Source: Clostridioides difficile
GTDB taxonomy: Bacteria; Bacillota; Clostridia; Peptostreptococcales; Peptostreptococcaceae
Reading direction: 5' to 3'
Length of the DNA stretch: 64,000 nt
Assembly (NCBI GenBank): GCA_024919175.1
Contig: CP103804.1
Location: 2,232,001-2,296,000, forward strand
Shown here piece by piece: positions 1 through 8,967 of this stretch (position 1 is the first letter of the stretch; each line of letters starts with the position of its first letter). Below the pieces are notes generated by a model. That model saw only the letters and a list, made by a program, of their open reading frames with translations, had not been told where the DNA came from and ran no database searches. The position numbers were made by a program, and so were the translations under genes.

Positions 1-1440
1 AAAAATAGACCAACAAGAGAAACAGATAAAGTTATGATAGAAGGATTGTTTACTACTGTAACAAATGTAAGTTTTGATGATGAAGCTATAAAAAGACAAA
101 TTGAAAAAACTGAATTAGCAAAAAATGAACTTGTACCTAGATGTTCAGATTGTGCTACAACTTGTAATAGAAATGACAACTACGACATGATGAATTTATG
201 GAATGATAATGAAGATATACGTTCATTAAAATCATTAATTTTATTTGGATTAAGAGGTATGGCTGCTTATGCTTATCATGCAATGGTACTTGGATATACA
301 GATAAAGATGTGAATGACTTTTTCTATGAAGGGTTAATAGCAGTTGGAGAAGACTTATCCAGTGATGAACTTTTAGGATTTGTAATGAAAACTGGGGAAA
401 TAAACTTGAAATGTATGGAATTACTTGATAGAGCAAATACTGAAACTTATGGAACACCAGAACCAACTCAAGTACCTATGAAAATTGAAAAGGGTCCATT
501 TATTGTAGTTACAGGGCATGACCTTTATGATTTACACAAATTGCTAGAGCAAACAAAAGATAAGGGAATAAATATATATACTCATGGAGAATTATTACCA
601 GCACATGCATATCCAAAATTAAAAGAATATAAGAATTTAAAAGGAAATTTTGGTACAGCATGGCAAAATCAACAAAAAGAATTTGACAATATACCTGCTC
701 CAATACTATTTACAACAAACTGTTTAATGCCTGTTAAGGATAGTTATAGAGATAGAGTATTTACTACAGAAGTGGTTGCTTACCCTGGTATGGTTCATAT
801 TGGAGAAGATAAAGATTTTTCTAGTGTCATAGAAAAAGCACTTGAACTTGGAGGATATAAAGAAGATATGCATATGACTGGAATCAATGGTGGTGATATG
901 CTGACTACTGGTTTTGCAAGAGGAACAGTTTCATCTGTACAAGATACAGTAGTAGAAGCTGTAAAAAATGGAGCTATAAGACACTTTTTATTAGTTGGTG
1001 GTTGCGATGGTGCAAAACCTGGAAGAAATTATTATACTGAATTCGTAAAACAAGCTCCTGAAGACACTGTTATATTGACTCTTGCATGTGGAAAGTATAG
1101 ATTTAATGATTTAAATCTTGGAGAAATAGGTGGGCTACCACGTTTAATGGATATGGGACAATGTAATGATACTTACAGTGCAATTCAAGTGGCTGTTTCA
1201 TTGGCAAATGCTTTTGAATGTGATGTAAATGAATTACCTCTTAGCATAGTGCTATCATGGTATGAACAAAAAGCTGTTTGTGTACTTCTTACATTGCTTT
1301 ACTTAGGTATAAAAAATATCTATATAGGACCTTCTTTACCAGCGTTCTTGTCTCAAAATGTATTAAATATATTGGTTGATAAATTTGCTTTAACTCCTAT
1401 ATCTACTCCAGAAGAAGATATGAAAAAAATATTAGGCTAA
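1..1440 (+). CDS. hcp: Hydroxylamine reductase / hybrid-cluster protein, 5' end cut by window
   Basis: The frame is open from base 1, so the N-terminal part, including the first Fe-S cluster cysteines, lies outside the window; the ATG at 34 is internal. The visible 479 codons carry the hybrid [4Fe-2S-2O] cluster ligands of the family in order: THGEL (Glu), TTNCLMP (Cys), GGCDGAKPGRNYY (Cys), TLACGKYRF (Cys), MGQCND (Cys) and WYEQKAV (Glu). Hcp proteins are cytoplasmic and reduce hydroxylamine or nitric oxide in anaerobes, giving protection from nitrosative stress. The gene ends in a strong hairpin terminator. Identification is secure; the physiological substrate is known only from the family. 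Confidence 0.95.
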   Translation, partial: KNRPTRETDKVMIEGLFTTVTNVSFDDEAIKRQIEKTELAKNELVPRCSDCATTCNRNDNYDMMNLWNDNEDIRSLKSLILFGLRGMAAYAYHAMVLGYTDKDVNDFFYEGLIAVGEDLSSDELLGFVMKTGEINLKCMELLDRANTETYGTPEPTQVPMKIEKGPFIVVTGHDLYDLHKLLEQTKDKGINIYTHGELLPAHAYPKLKEYKNLKGNFGTAWQNQQKEFDNIPAPILFTTNCLMPVKDSYRDRVFTTEVVAYPGMVHIGEDKDFSSVIEKALELGGYKEDMHMTGINGGDMLTTGFARGTVSSVQDTVVEAVKNGAIRHFLLVGGCDGAKPGRNYYTEFVKQAPEDTVILTLACGKYRFNDLNLGEIGGLPRLMDMGQCNDTYSAIQVAVSLANAFECDVNELPLSIVLSWYEQKAVCVLLTLLYLGIKNIYIGPSLPAFLSQNVLNILVDKFALTPISTPEEDMKKILG

Positions 1441-1820
1441 AAAGAATACTTTTGGCTAATAAATTATAAATTTTATAATCGAAATATTATTAAGAATACT
1501 TAGCATTAATAGAAATAAGGATTGGCTTTATATAAAGTTAATCCTTATTTCTGTTTTTATACTCTATTACTAAAGTAGATATTATTTTAATTAATTTAAT
1601 ATAACTCCTAATAAGTGATACTTTTAAACCTATAATGATTAAAAAATATATTATAGTATAAACAAATAAAATTTATGATTTTAATATTATAATATACTGA
1701 ATTTAATTATAGGGTGAGGAACTTTGTAATATAGAATTTGCATAATATATATATACTATAGTGTAATTATTTTAACTAAAATCTAAAATGTATAAGGATT
1801 TTATATGGGGGTATGTGTAT
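1441..1820. other. Intergenic region hcp to patatin gene
   Basis: Apart from the hcp terminator this is about 270 bases of very AT-rich sequence. I see no open frame with a ribosome binding site and no clear promoter pair; it presumably holds the promoter of the patatin gene. Confidence 0.5.
1512..1551 (+). terminator. Terminator of hcp
   Basis: GAAATAAGGATT (1512-1523) pairs with AATCCTTATTTC (1540-1551). The interior CTTTATATAAAG is itself self-complementary, so the stem is nearly continuous. It is followed by TGTTTTTAT. Confidence 0.85.
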
Positions 1821-2732
1821 ATGAAAAGTTCGAATTTTAATATATTAACGTTCGATGGTGGTGGATTAAAAGGAGCATTAAGTATATCCATACTTGAGAG
1901 AATCGTAGAGGAGTATCCAAGTTTGTTAAATAATATAAGTATGTTTGGAGGGACATCTACAGGCAGTTTGATTGCATTAGGGCTTGCATATGGTGTAAGC
2001 CCTAAAGAGATAAAGACACTTTATTCAATTGAAAATTCAAAGTATATTTTCCACAAAAGTTATGCAGAAATGCTTAGACCGAAGTATGAAAATAAAAATT
2101 TAAAGGAAATTTTGCTAAGTATATTTCCAGAGGACTTAGAATTGAAAGATTTAAATAAATTAGTCATGGTGCCAAGTTTTTATATAGGGAATGAAGAACA
2201 TTCGTGGAAGCCTGTATTTTATAATAATATGCCAAATTCTCTTACCAAAACTAGCAAAGTTGTAGACGTAGCAATGGCAAGTAGTGCTGCACCAGTATTT
2301 TTCCCAACCTATAATTGTCATGTTGATGGTGGTATAATAGCGACTGATCCAAGTCTAGCATGTATAGTTTATTCAATTGACAGTGGGCTTAAGCTCAATT
2401 ATAAAAATACAAGACTTTTTTCTATAGGGACTGGATATGTATATAATAGTATAAAGACAGATACAACTGAATGGGGAGCTATTGACTGGATAATTAATAA
2501 AGAGCCAGACTTACCAATTATATCTGTTACCCTAGAAGGGAACTCTCAAATGAGTCAATTATTTTCTCAGAAACTTCTTGGAGATAATTACTATAGGCTA
2601 AATCCTAAAATGGAGAGAGATGTAGCTATGGATGATTGTGATTCACTAGAATATTTAATATCTTTAGGTGAAAACTGTGATATAAAAGATGCATTTGAAT
2701 GGATAAATAAAAAAAGTTTTTATAAAAATTAA
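1821..2732 (+). CDS. Patatin-like phospholipase
   Basis: A 303-residue patatin-fold lipid acyl hydrolase. The oxyanion-hole loop DGGGLKG is at residues 12-18, the nucleophile elbow GTSTGS (GxSxG) has Ser46, and the second catalytic residue lies in VDGGI near residue 170, which together give the Ser-Asp dyad of the family. The ATG at 1821 is chosen because GGGGGT lies about 8 bases upstream; an in-frame ATG at 1788 has no ribosome binding site and adds residues that do not look like family sequence. There is no signal peptide, so it is probably cytoplasmic, acting on phospholipids or acyl esters. It stands alone, and its true substrate cannot be told from sequence. Confidence 0.88.
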   Translation: MKSSNFNILTFDGGGLKGALSISILERIVEEYPSLLNNISMFGGTSTGSLIALGLAYGVSPKEIKTLYSIENSKYIFHKSYAEMLRPKYENKNLKEILLSIFPEDLELKDLNKLVMVPSFYIGNEEHSWKPVFYNNMPNSLTKTSKVVDVAMASSAAPVFFPTYNCHVDGGIIATDPSLACIVYSIDSGLKLNYKNTRLFSIGTGYVYNSIKTDTTEWGAIDWIINKEPDLPIISVTLEGNSQMSQLFSQKLLGDNYYRLNPKMERDVAMDDCDSLEYLISLGENCDIKDAFEWINKKSFYKN

Positions 2733-2923
2733 GTATAGCTTTTCATTATATTTATAAGTAGAAAATTTTTATAGTTTATAACTTTGATAAAAGTTTTTGC
2801 AATCTTAGATACATTAATATCATATAGTATTTTCTAAATAAAGTAAAAAATAATAAAATACAAGATTATTAAGTTACTTCTTAGGGAATAAATAAAATAT
2901 AATTTTTTTAAGGAGTGATGAAA

Positions 2924-3877
2924 ATGATAAAACTTGCTACTTTTGCAGGAGGATGTTTTTGGTGCATGGTAAAACCTTTTGATAAATATGAAGGAGTTAT
3001 AAAAGTAGTTTCTGGATATACAGCTGGTCATGTTGAAAATCCTACATATCAAGAAGTATGTTCAGGAGCTACTGGCCATGTTGAAGCTATTCAAATAACT
3101 TATGATGATAACATAATAAGTTATGATGAACTTTTAAATATATTTTGGAAACAAATTAATCCTACAGATGATGGTGGACAATTTGGTGATAGAGGAACTC
3201 AATATAAAACTGCTATATTTTACCACGATGAAGAGCAAAAAAATACAGCTTTGGAGTCAAAAGAAAGCTTAGAAAATAGTAAAATATTTGATAGTAAAAT
3301 AGTTACTGAAATAATTCCAGCAACTAAATTTTACGAAGCAGAAGAAAATCATCAAGATTATTATAAAAAAAGACCATTAAATTATAATATGTACTATAAA
3401 GGTTCAGGAAGATATAATTTTGTAAAAAGCTATTGGGATGGAAATAATGTAGATAGAGAAGCGTTAAAAAAGACTTTAACTCCTATTCAATTTGAAGTTA
3501 CTCAAAATGACATGACAGAAGTACCTTTTGAAAATGAATATTATGATAATAATGAAGAAGGTATCTATGTAGATATAGTAAGCGGAGAGGTTTTATTTTC
3601 TTCAAAGGATAAATTTGATGCAGGATGCGGATGGCCTAGTTTTGCAAAGCCAGTTATAGATAAGTCTATAATTGAAAGAAGCGATTTTTCACAAGGGATG
3701 TATAGGGTTGAAGTAAGAAGTGCTAAAGGAAACTCTCATCTAGGTCATGTTTTTGATGATGGTCCAAAGGAACTTGGAGGTTTAAGGTATTGTATAAATT
3801 CTGCTTCTCTTAAGTTTATACCTAAAAAAGATATGGAAGAACTAGGATATGTAGAATATTTGAAGCTTTTTAAATAA
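2924..3877 (+). CDS. msrAB: Bifunctional peptide methionine sulfoxide reductase MsrA/MsrB
   Basis: Fusion of MsrA (about residues 1-155) and MsrB (about 175-315), reducing the S and R epimers of methionine sulfoxide in oxidised proteins. The MsrA catalytic motif GGCFWC is at residues 9-14 (Cys11). The MsrB half shows GCGWPSF, GHVFDDGP and the catalytic RYCINSASL (Cys290). No zinc-binding CxxC pair is visible in the MsrB half. Of three possible starts (GTG 2915, ATG 2918, ATG 2924) the last is chosen: AAGGAG at 2910-2915 is 8 bases upstream and MIKLATFAGGCFWC fits the family N-terminus. It is transcribed alone and ends at a terminator, consistent with an oxidative-stress repair enzyme. Confidence 0.95.
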   Translation: MIKLATFAGGCFWCMVKPFDKYEGVIKVVSGYTAGHVENPTYQEVCSGATGHVEAIQITYDDNIISYDELLNIFWKQINPTDDGGQFGDRGTQYKTAIFYHDEEQKNTALESKESLENSKIFDSKIVTEIIPATKFYEAEENHQDYYKKRPLNYNMYYKGSGRYNFVKSYWDGNNVDREALKKTLTPIQFEVTQNDMTEVPFENEYYDNNEEGIYVDIVSGEVLFSSKDKFDAGCGWPSFAKPVIDKSIIERSDFSQGMYRVEVRSAKGNSHLGHVFDDGPKELGGLRYCINSASLKFIPKKDMEELGYVEYLKLFK

Positions 3878-3909
3878 TTAAAACTAGTTATATCATACAT
3901 TAAGATTGG

Positions 3910-3944
3910 AGATGGAAATATAAATTTATGTTTTCATCTTTTGT
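3910..3944 (+). terminator. Terminator of msrAB
   Basis: AGATGGAAA (3910-3918) pairs with TTTTCATCT (3931-3939, one G-U pair), followed by TTGTTTTTTT. Confidence 0.75.
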
Positions 3945-4037
3945 TTTTTTGTCAATAATATGATAAATTATTAATTGTAATGTTATAATTTATATTTGTA
4001 TGACTAAAGAATTTAATTTTTGAAAGAGAGAAAACAA

Positions 4038-5168
4038 ATGAATTTAAAAGACTTTAATGGAAAAAGATTAAAATCAGCTAGAGTTTTTAGAGCTAAAACT
4101 CTAGAGCAGTTATCTAAAGAAACTAAGATAAATAAAAAAGATTTACAAGCCTTTGAAGAAAATAAGTATGTTCCAAATATTGAAAATGCATTAAAATTAT
4201 CAAATATATTAAACTTCCCAAAAGAGTATTTTTATAAAAATGAAAGTATAAATGTTATTGTAGAAGATAGTCATTTTAATCCTCAATCTAAACTTCCTAG
4301 AGTAGAGGAAATTTCTTATAGAGAAAAAATAATAATTATCCATAAAATATACTCGTTTATGGAAAGTTATATAAAATTTCCAAAAGAAAACTTACCAAAT
4401 AGAAAACTAATTAAGGATGTCAATATAAATGACATAGAAAGCCTTGCTAATAAGACTAGAGAGCTTTGGAATTTAAATAACAATCCAATAGTAAATATGG
4501 TAAGTTTATTAGAGGCTAATGGGATTATAATATCAGGAATGAATGTAGATAGAAAAGGCGCAACAGTATTTACTCAAAAACAGAGAATTGGTAAAGAAAC
4601 TAAATATCTAATATCTCTTGGGAATGATAAAAAATCAGCATCAATTAGAAACTATGATTTAGCATATGAGCTTGGATATATAATATCAAGTCAATTGAGA
4701 ATAGCAAACAAGCAATTCTTAGCAGATGAATATGCCTGTGCATTTTTGCTTCCAAGAGAGACTTTTTTAGAAGACTTGGTTTATCCAGAAGACCTAGAGT
4801 ATTATGTAGAATTGAAGCAAAAATGGATTGTGCCTATATCTGTTATGATTTTTAGAGCATACAATTTAGGCGAGATAAGCTACAAAAAGTATAATTATCT
4901 TATGAGTGAAATGGATAAACGAGGATGGCTAATAGAAGAACCATTGGATAAAATGAAGAGTGTAAGTCCAGTATATTTAAAAAAAGCAGTCGAATTATTG
5001 ATAGAAAACAAAATAATGAATACAGAGAATATAGTATCAAATTTAGGAGATATAGGAATAAGTCTTTATCCAGAAGACCTAGAATTGTTGATGGGATTAA
5101 AAAATGGACTCCTATCTCAAAATACAAAGAAAAAAAGTAAAGTTATAAAATTTGATGGGAAAAGATAA
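4038..5168 (+). CDS. XRE-family regulator with ImmA/IrrE-like domain, HExxH lost
   Basis: 376 residues. An N-terminal Cro/C1-type helix-turn-helix (about 8-62) is followed by a COG2856-like (ImmA/IrrE) domain at about 130-290 and the C-terminal helical tail common in this family. In active family members a zinc HExxH site cleaves a partner repressor. Here the corresponding stretch (residues 210-214) reads YELGY, so both histidines are replaced by tyrosine while Glu and the downstream DEYACAFLLP block remain. It is therefore more likely a non-proteolytic sensor/regulator; this is inference. The start is ATG 4038, 7 bases after AAAGAGAG; an in-frame TTG at 4020 lies inside that purine stretch. 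No phage genes lie nearby. Confidence 0.85.
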   Translation: MNLKDFNGKRLKSARVFRAKTLEQLSKETKINKKDLQAFEENKYVPNIENALKLSNILNFPKEYFYKNESINVIVEDSHFNPQSKLPRVEEISYREKIIIIHKIYSFMESYIKFPKENLPNRKLIKDVNINDIESLANKTRELWNLNNNPIVNMVSLLEANGIIISGMNVDRKGATVFTQKQRIGKETKYLISLGNDKKSASIRNYDLAYELGYIISSQLRIANKQFLADEYACAFLLPRETFLEDLVYPEDLEYYVELKQKWIVPISVMIFRAYNLGEISYKKYNYLMSEMDKRGWLIEEPLDKMKSVSPVYLKKAVELLIENKIMNTENIVSNLGDIGISLYPEDLELLMGLKNGLLSQNTKKKSKVIKFDGKR

Positions 5169-5193
5169 ATTAATATTTTAATATTAAAAGATA

Positions 5194-5265
5194 AAAGCAG
5201 GTATTTATGATTTAAATTTAAGGTTTGTTAATATAATTTTTTATCATAAGAAATTTACCTGCTTT
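5194..5265. terminator. Bidirectional hairpin between convergent genes
   Basis: AAAGCAGGTA (5194-5203) pairs with TACCTGCTTT (5256-5265) across a long AT-rich interior. It separates the XRE gene from the oppositely oriented dehydrogenase genes. Confidence 0.55.
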
Positions 5266-5334
5266 CAATATTAAATTTAAGATATACTTAAAATATGCTA
5301 TTAATTTAAACATGTATTCTAATATGGTATTAAT

Positions 5335-6297
5335 CTAAATGTCTTTAGCAATTTTAATGTATTCTTTTAAAACAGTACATGATTTATTGAATTTTTTTTG
5401 TTCATCATCAGTTAAATTAATTTCTACTATAGACTCAACTCCATTTATGCCAATTATAGCAGGAACACCAGCAAATACATCTTTTTGTCCATATTGACCA
5501 TCTAATAAAGTAGAAACTGGAAGGATTTTTCTTTCATTATGAAAAATTGTCTTTACTATTTCTGTTAAAGCAGTACCAATACCAAATTCAGTAGAGCCTT
5601 TGCCATAAAGTACATCCCAACCAGCTTTGGCTGTTTTTTCAGTTAATTCATCTAAGTTTAATTTTCCATAAATGCTAGGATTTTCTTTCATAATATCAAA
5701 TAATGGTTTACCACCAATTGAAACATGAGACCAAGGAACCATCTGAGAATCTCCATGTTCACCCATAGAATAAGCTTGTATTGATTGTTGAGGAAGATTT
5801 GTTTCCTCAGATAAAAGCCTTCTAAGTCTCGAAGAATCAAGTGCAGTACCTGTACCCAAAACTTTATTTTTAGAAAATCCAGAAACTTTCCAAATATAGT
5901 CAGCAATTATATCAACTGGATTTGAAATTACAATAAATATACCATCAAATCCAGATTTAACAATAGGTTTTACAATTGTTTTTACAACATTAATTGTAGA
6001 TTCAAGAGTATCCAATCTAGTCTGATTTTTTTCAGGTAATGGACCTGCACTTATTACTATAATATCAGAATCCTTACAATCATCAAGTGTTCCATTTTTA
6101 ATTTTTGTAGCATGTTTAAGATAGGAAATTGCATCTGACAAATCTAAAGCCTGAGCCTTTGCTTTACTTTCATCTATATCAATCATCAGTAGTTCATCAC
6201 AAACTCCTTGAGTTACTAAACTAAATCCACAATGTGAACCAACATGACCAGTTCCTATTATTGATACTTTTCTTGGTTTTATTGCCAAATTTAACAT
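5335..6297 (-). CDS. L-lactate/L-2-hydroxyacid dehydrogenase, paralogue B
   Basis: 320 residues of the NAD-dependent L-lactate/malate dehydrogenase family. The Rossmann glycine motif GTGHVGSHCG is N-terminal; VISNPVD, GTGTALDSSRLRRLL and the active-site MGEHGDSQMVPWSH (catalytic His) follow. The substrate loop reads AGPLPEKNQTRLD, where ordinary lactate dehydrogenases have NQKPGETR. The usual specificity Gln is thus not at its position, and a bulkier 2-keto acid (as in L-2-hydroxyisocaproate dehydrogenases) is possible. It lies 100 bases downstream of a close paralogue on the same strand, probably a tandem duplication. It is cytoplasmic and would regenerate NAD+ by reducing a 2-keto acid. Confidence 0.88.
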   Translation of the reverse strand: MLNLAIKPRKVSIIGTGHVGSHCGFSLVTQGVCDELLMIDIDESKAKAQALDLSDAISYLKHATKIKNGTLDDCKDSDIIVISAGPLPEKNQTRLDTLESTINVVKTIVKPIVKSGFDGIFIVISNPVDIIADYIWKVSGFSKNKVLGTGTALDSSRLRRLLSEETNLPQQSIQAYSMGEHGDSQMVPWSHVSIGGKPLFDIMKENPSIYGKLNLDELTEKTAKAGWDVLYGKGSTEFGIGTALTEIVKTIFHNERKILPVSTLLDGQYGQKDVFAGVPAIIGINGVESIVEINLTDDEQKKFNKSCTVLKEYIKIAKDI

Positions 6298-6331
6298 CTC
6301 CTTATATTTTGTTTTATGTATACATATGAGA

Positions 6332-6356
6332 ATACTCTATAATAATTATAGAGTAT
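6332..6356. repeat. Inverted repeat between the two dehydrogenase genes
   Basis: ATACTCTATAAT (6332-6343) and ATTATAGAGTAT (6345-6356) form a 12-bp palindrome around one central base. It has no T-tract in either direction, so an operator or mRNA-processing hairpin is as likely as a terminator. Confidence 0.5.
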
Positions 6357-6397
6357 CTAAATAAGTTAATTAAAGAATGAATAGTATAGATTTAGAA

Positions 6398-7366
6398 CTA
6401 AATAGTCTTTGAAAGTGCAATATGGTCTCTTAAAACAGAACAAGATTTACTAAATCCATCTTGTTCATCATCAGTTAAATTGATTTCAACAATTCCCTCA
6501 ATCCCATTTTTACCTATAATACAAGGAACACCTGCAAATACATTTTCTTCATTGTACTGACCTTCCAATAATGTAGAAACTGGTAAAATCTTTTTCTCAT
6601 TATGTAGTATAGCCTTTACAATTTCTACTAAAGCAGTTCCTATTCCAAACTCTGTACAATCTTTGCCATTTATTATACCTATACCTGTTTTCTTGTTTTT
6701 TTCAACTATTGATGGTAAGTCTAATTTACCATAAGTATCTGGATTATCCTTTATCATATCTAAAATTGGTTTGCCACCAATTGAAACATGAGACCAAGGA
6801 ACTATTTGAGAATCTCCATGTTCACCCATAGAATAAGCTTGTATTGATTGTTGAGCAATTCCAGTTTCTTCAGATAAAAGCCTTCTAAGTCTTGTTGAGT
6901 CTAAAGCCGTTCCAGTTCCAATAACTCTATTTTTAGGAAAGCCAGACTTTTCCCAGATATAATTTGTAACTACATCAACTGGATTAGAAATAACTATAAA
7001 TATACCATCAAATCCAGAATCAATTATAGGTTTTACTATAGATTTTATCATCCCAATAGTTGGTTTTAGTAAGTCTAACCTAGTTGTGTTTTGTCTGCGT
7101 AAAGGACCTTCTGAAGAATCTGCAACACTTACCACTATGATATCAGAATCCTTACAATCATTAAAAGTTCCTTTTTCTATATGTACTTTATGTGGAAGAT
7201 AGGAAACCGCATCAGCTAAATCTAAAGCTTGAGCTTTTGCCTTAGCTTCATCAATATCAATCATAAGGAGTTCATCACAAACTCCTTGAGTTATCAAACT
7301 AAATCCACAGTGTGAACCAACATGACCTGAACCTACAATAGATATTTTTCTTGGTTTTATTGGCAT
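6398..7366 (-). CDS. L-lactate/L-2-hydroxyacid dehydrogenase, paralogue A
   Basis: 322 residues, closely similar to the downstream paralogue across the whole length (GSGHVGSHCGFSL, VISNPVDVV, GTGTALDSTRLRRLL, MGEHGDSQIVPWSH). The active-site histidine and the NAD-binding fold are intact. The substrate-binding loop is five residues longer than in paralogue B (about VADSSEGPLRRQNTTRLD). As the N-terminus is three residues shorter, this loop accounts for the length difference, suggesting different substrates. GGGGGAGTGA precedes the ATG on the minus strand. It is the first gene of the pair, so its promoter lies in the gap before the AlaX-like gene. Confidence 0.88.
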   Translation of the reverse strand: MPIKPRKISIVGSGHVGSHCGFSLITQGVCDELLMIDIDEAKAKAQALDLADAVSYLPHKVHIEKGTFNDCKDSDIIVVSVADSSEGPLRRQNTTRLDLLKPTIGMIKSIVKPIIDSGFDGIFIVISNPVDVVTNYIWEKSGFPKNRVIGTGTALDSTRLRRLLSEETGIAQQSIQAYSMGEHGDSQIVPWSHVSIGGKPILDMIKDNPDTYGKLDLPSIVEKNKKTGIGIINGKDCTEFGIGTALVEIVKAILHNEKKILPVSTLLEGQYNEENVFAGVPCIIGKNGIEGIVEINLTDDEQDGFSKSCSVLRDHIALSKTI

Positions 7367-7712
7367 TTTAAATCACTCCCCCTACAAAATAAAACGATAT
7401 ATTTATAATACAATGCTATATATTACTAAGTATATTTTTATAGATTGCAATATTCTATCATTTCAGAAAATTTATTTAATATGATTTTATACTAAAGCTT
7501 TTAAAAAAGCAATGTTAATATGCTTTATATTATTGAATATTTAAAATAATATATAATTATAAATTTGTTAACATTAATATCTATATGTTAAAATATAGTA
7601 GAAGATTACTATTAAAAAATAGGTTAAGCCTATCTGGTGTACTTAACCTAAAATATATGTATATTTAAACAATAAGGCAGTTTAGAATAAAGGAAATGGA
7701 GATAAAATCATA
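7367..7712. other. Divergent intergenic region with one hairpin
   Basis: AT-rich region between divergent genes that should contain promoters for both sides. The only clear structure is TAGGTTAAG (7620-7628) / CTTAACCTA (7642-7650), a 9-bp stem without a T-tract, in the leader of the AlaX-like gene. No small open frame with a ribosome binding site was found. Confidence 0.5.
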
Positions 7713-8912
7713 ATGGAAAAGTTATACTATACAGATCAGTATATAAGAGATTTTACGGCAGAAATAATTGAGATAAGAGAAATAGAAAATAAGTTTCATG
7801 TTTTGTTGGATAAAACAGCATTTTTCCCTGGTGGTGGAGGCCAATTTGGAGACTTAGGAAAAATAGATAATTATGAAGTAATAAGTGTATATGAAGAAGA
7901 TAAAAAAGTATATCATATATTAGATAAAAAGCCAATAAAGATACATAAGGTAAAGTGTAGTATTGATTGGGATAGAAGAGAAGATGGTATGCATCAACAT
8001 TTTGGACAACATGTACTCTCAGGGTGTTTTTTTAAGAATTTTAATGCAAACACAACAGGTTTTCATTTAGGTAATGAGTACAGCACAGTGGACATAGAGG
8101 GTAATTTAGATGAAGAAAAAATTAGAGAGATAGAGTTGCTTGCAAATGAAATTATTCGTCAGAATATACAAGTAGAAACATTACTTCCAACTAAAAGAGA
8201 ATTAAAAAAAATTTGGTTAAGACGTGCTTTGCCAAACACAAATGAAGAAATAAGGGTAGTAAAAATAGGTGACTTAGATACAAATGCATGTTGTGGAGTA
8301 CACCCAAAATCAACAAGTGAGCTTAGAATGATAAAAATAAAAAAATGGGAGAAGCATAAGTCTAGTACAAGAATAGAGTTTTTAGCTGGTAAAAGAGCTG
8401 TAGATGAAGTATTAAAAAGGGATGTATACTTAACCAAAATCTGTAGATATTTAAGTTGTAGTGAAGAAGATGCTATAAATGGGATTATAAATTTAAATGA
8501 GAAGGTGGAAGATTCTCTAAGTAAAAAAAGAAAACTTGAAGAAATAGTAGCTAAGTACCAAGTTAAAGAAATGGTAGAAAATGCAAATAAGATTGGCAAT
8601 GTTTCAGTTGTTAGAAAAACTTATGATGAAGAAGATTTAAAATATGTAAATAAAATTGCAAATAAAATTACAGAAGATGAAAATAATATTGCATTATTAG
8701 CTGTTAGATTTGAAGAAAAAATAAACTTGATTTTTGCATGTTCTAAAAATTTGAAAGCTGTCAATATGGGAAGTTTATTGAAGGATGCAATAAATCTTAT
8801 AGATGGTAAAGGTGGAGGAAGCCAGGTTTTAGCTCAAGGTGGAGGAAAAAATAATGGTAACTTAGAATCTACCTTCGATTATGCATTTATGAAACTAGAA
8901 AAAATTTTATAA
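7713..8912 (+). CDS. Alanyl-tRNA editing protein (AlaX-L type, with DHHA1 domain)
   Basis: 399 residues resembling the editing half of alanyl-tRNA synthetase without the aminoacylation domain. An N-terminal barrel region (FFPGGGGQFGDLG) leads to the zinc-binding editing site with HFGQH (HxxxH) near residue 95 and CCGVH (CxxxH) near 193. A coiled region and a C-terminal DHHA1 domain with GKGGGSQVLAQGGG follow. Family members hydrolyse Ser-tRNA(Ala) or Gly-tRNA(Ala) in trans, protecting translation from alanine-codon errors. It is cytoplasmic. ATG 7713 follows a GGAG-containing site. Assignment to the AlaX family is strong; preference for Ser or Gly cannot be read here. Confidence 0.9.
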   Translation: MEKLYYTDQYIRDFTAEIIEIREIENKFHVLLDKTAFFPGGGGQFGDLGKIDNYEVISVYEEDKKVYHILDKKPIKIHKVKCSIDWDRREDGMHQHFGQHVLSGCFFKNFNANTTGFHLGNEYSTVDIEGNLDEEKIREIELLANEIIRQNIQVETLLPTKRELKKIWLRRALPNTNEEIRVVKIGDLDTNACCGVHPKSTSELRMIKIKKWEKHKSSTRIEFLAGKRAVDEVLKRDVYLTKICRYLSCSEEDAINGIINLNEKVEDSLSKKRKLEEIVAKYQVKEMVENANKIGNVSVVRKTYDEEDLKYVNKIANKITEDENNIALLAVRFEEKINLIFACSKNLKAVNMGSLLKDAINLIDGKGGGSQVLAQGGGKNNGNLESTFDYAFMKLEKIL

Positions 8913-8967
8913 TGTATTATTACAAAAAGATTAATGTAATACATAAAATAGATATGGGGGAATAAGT

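Noticed and set aside
4038..5168. Prophage remnant suggested by the XRE/ImmA-like gene
   Set aside because: No integrase, repressor partner, attachment repeats or other phage genes lie around it.
8159..8599. 146-codon open frame antisense to the AlaX-like gene
   Set aside because: Serine/leucine/phenylalanine-rich shadow of an A-rich coding strand; no ribosome binding site; the sense gene has clear catalytic motifs.
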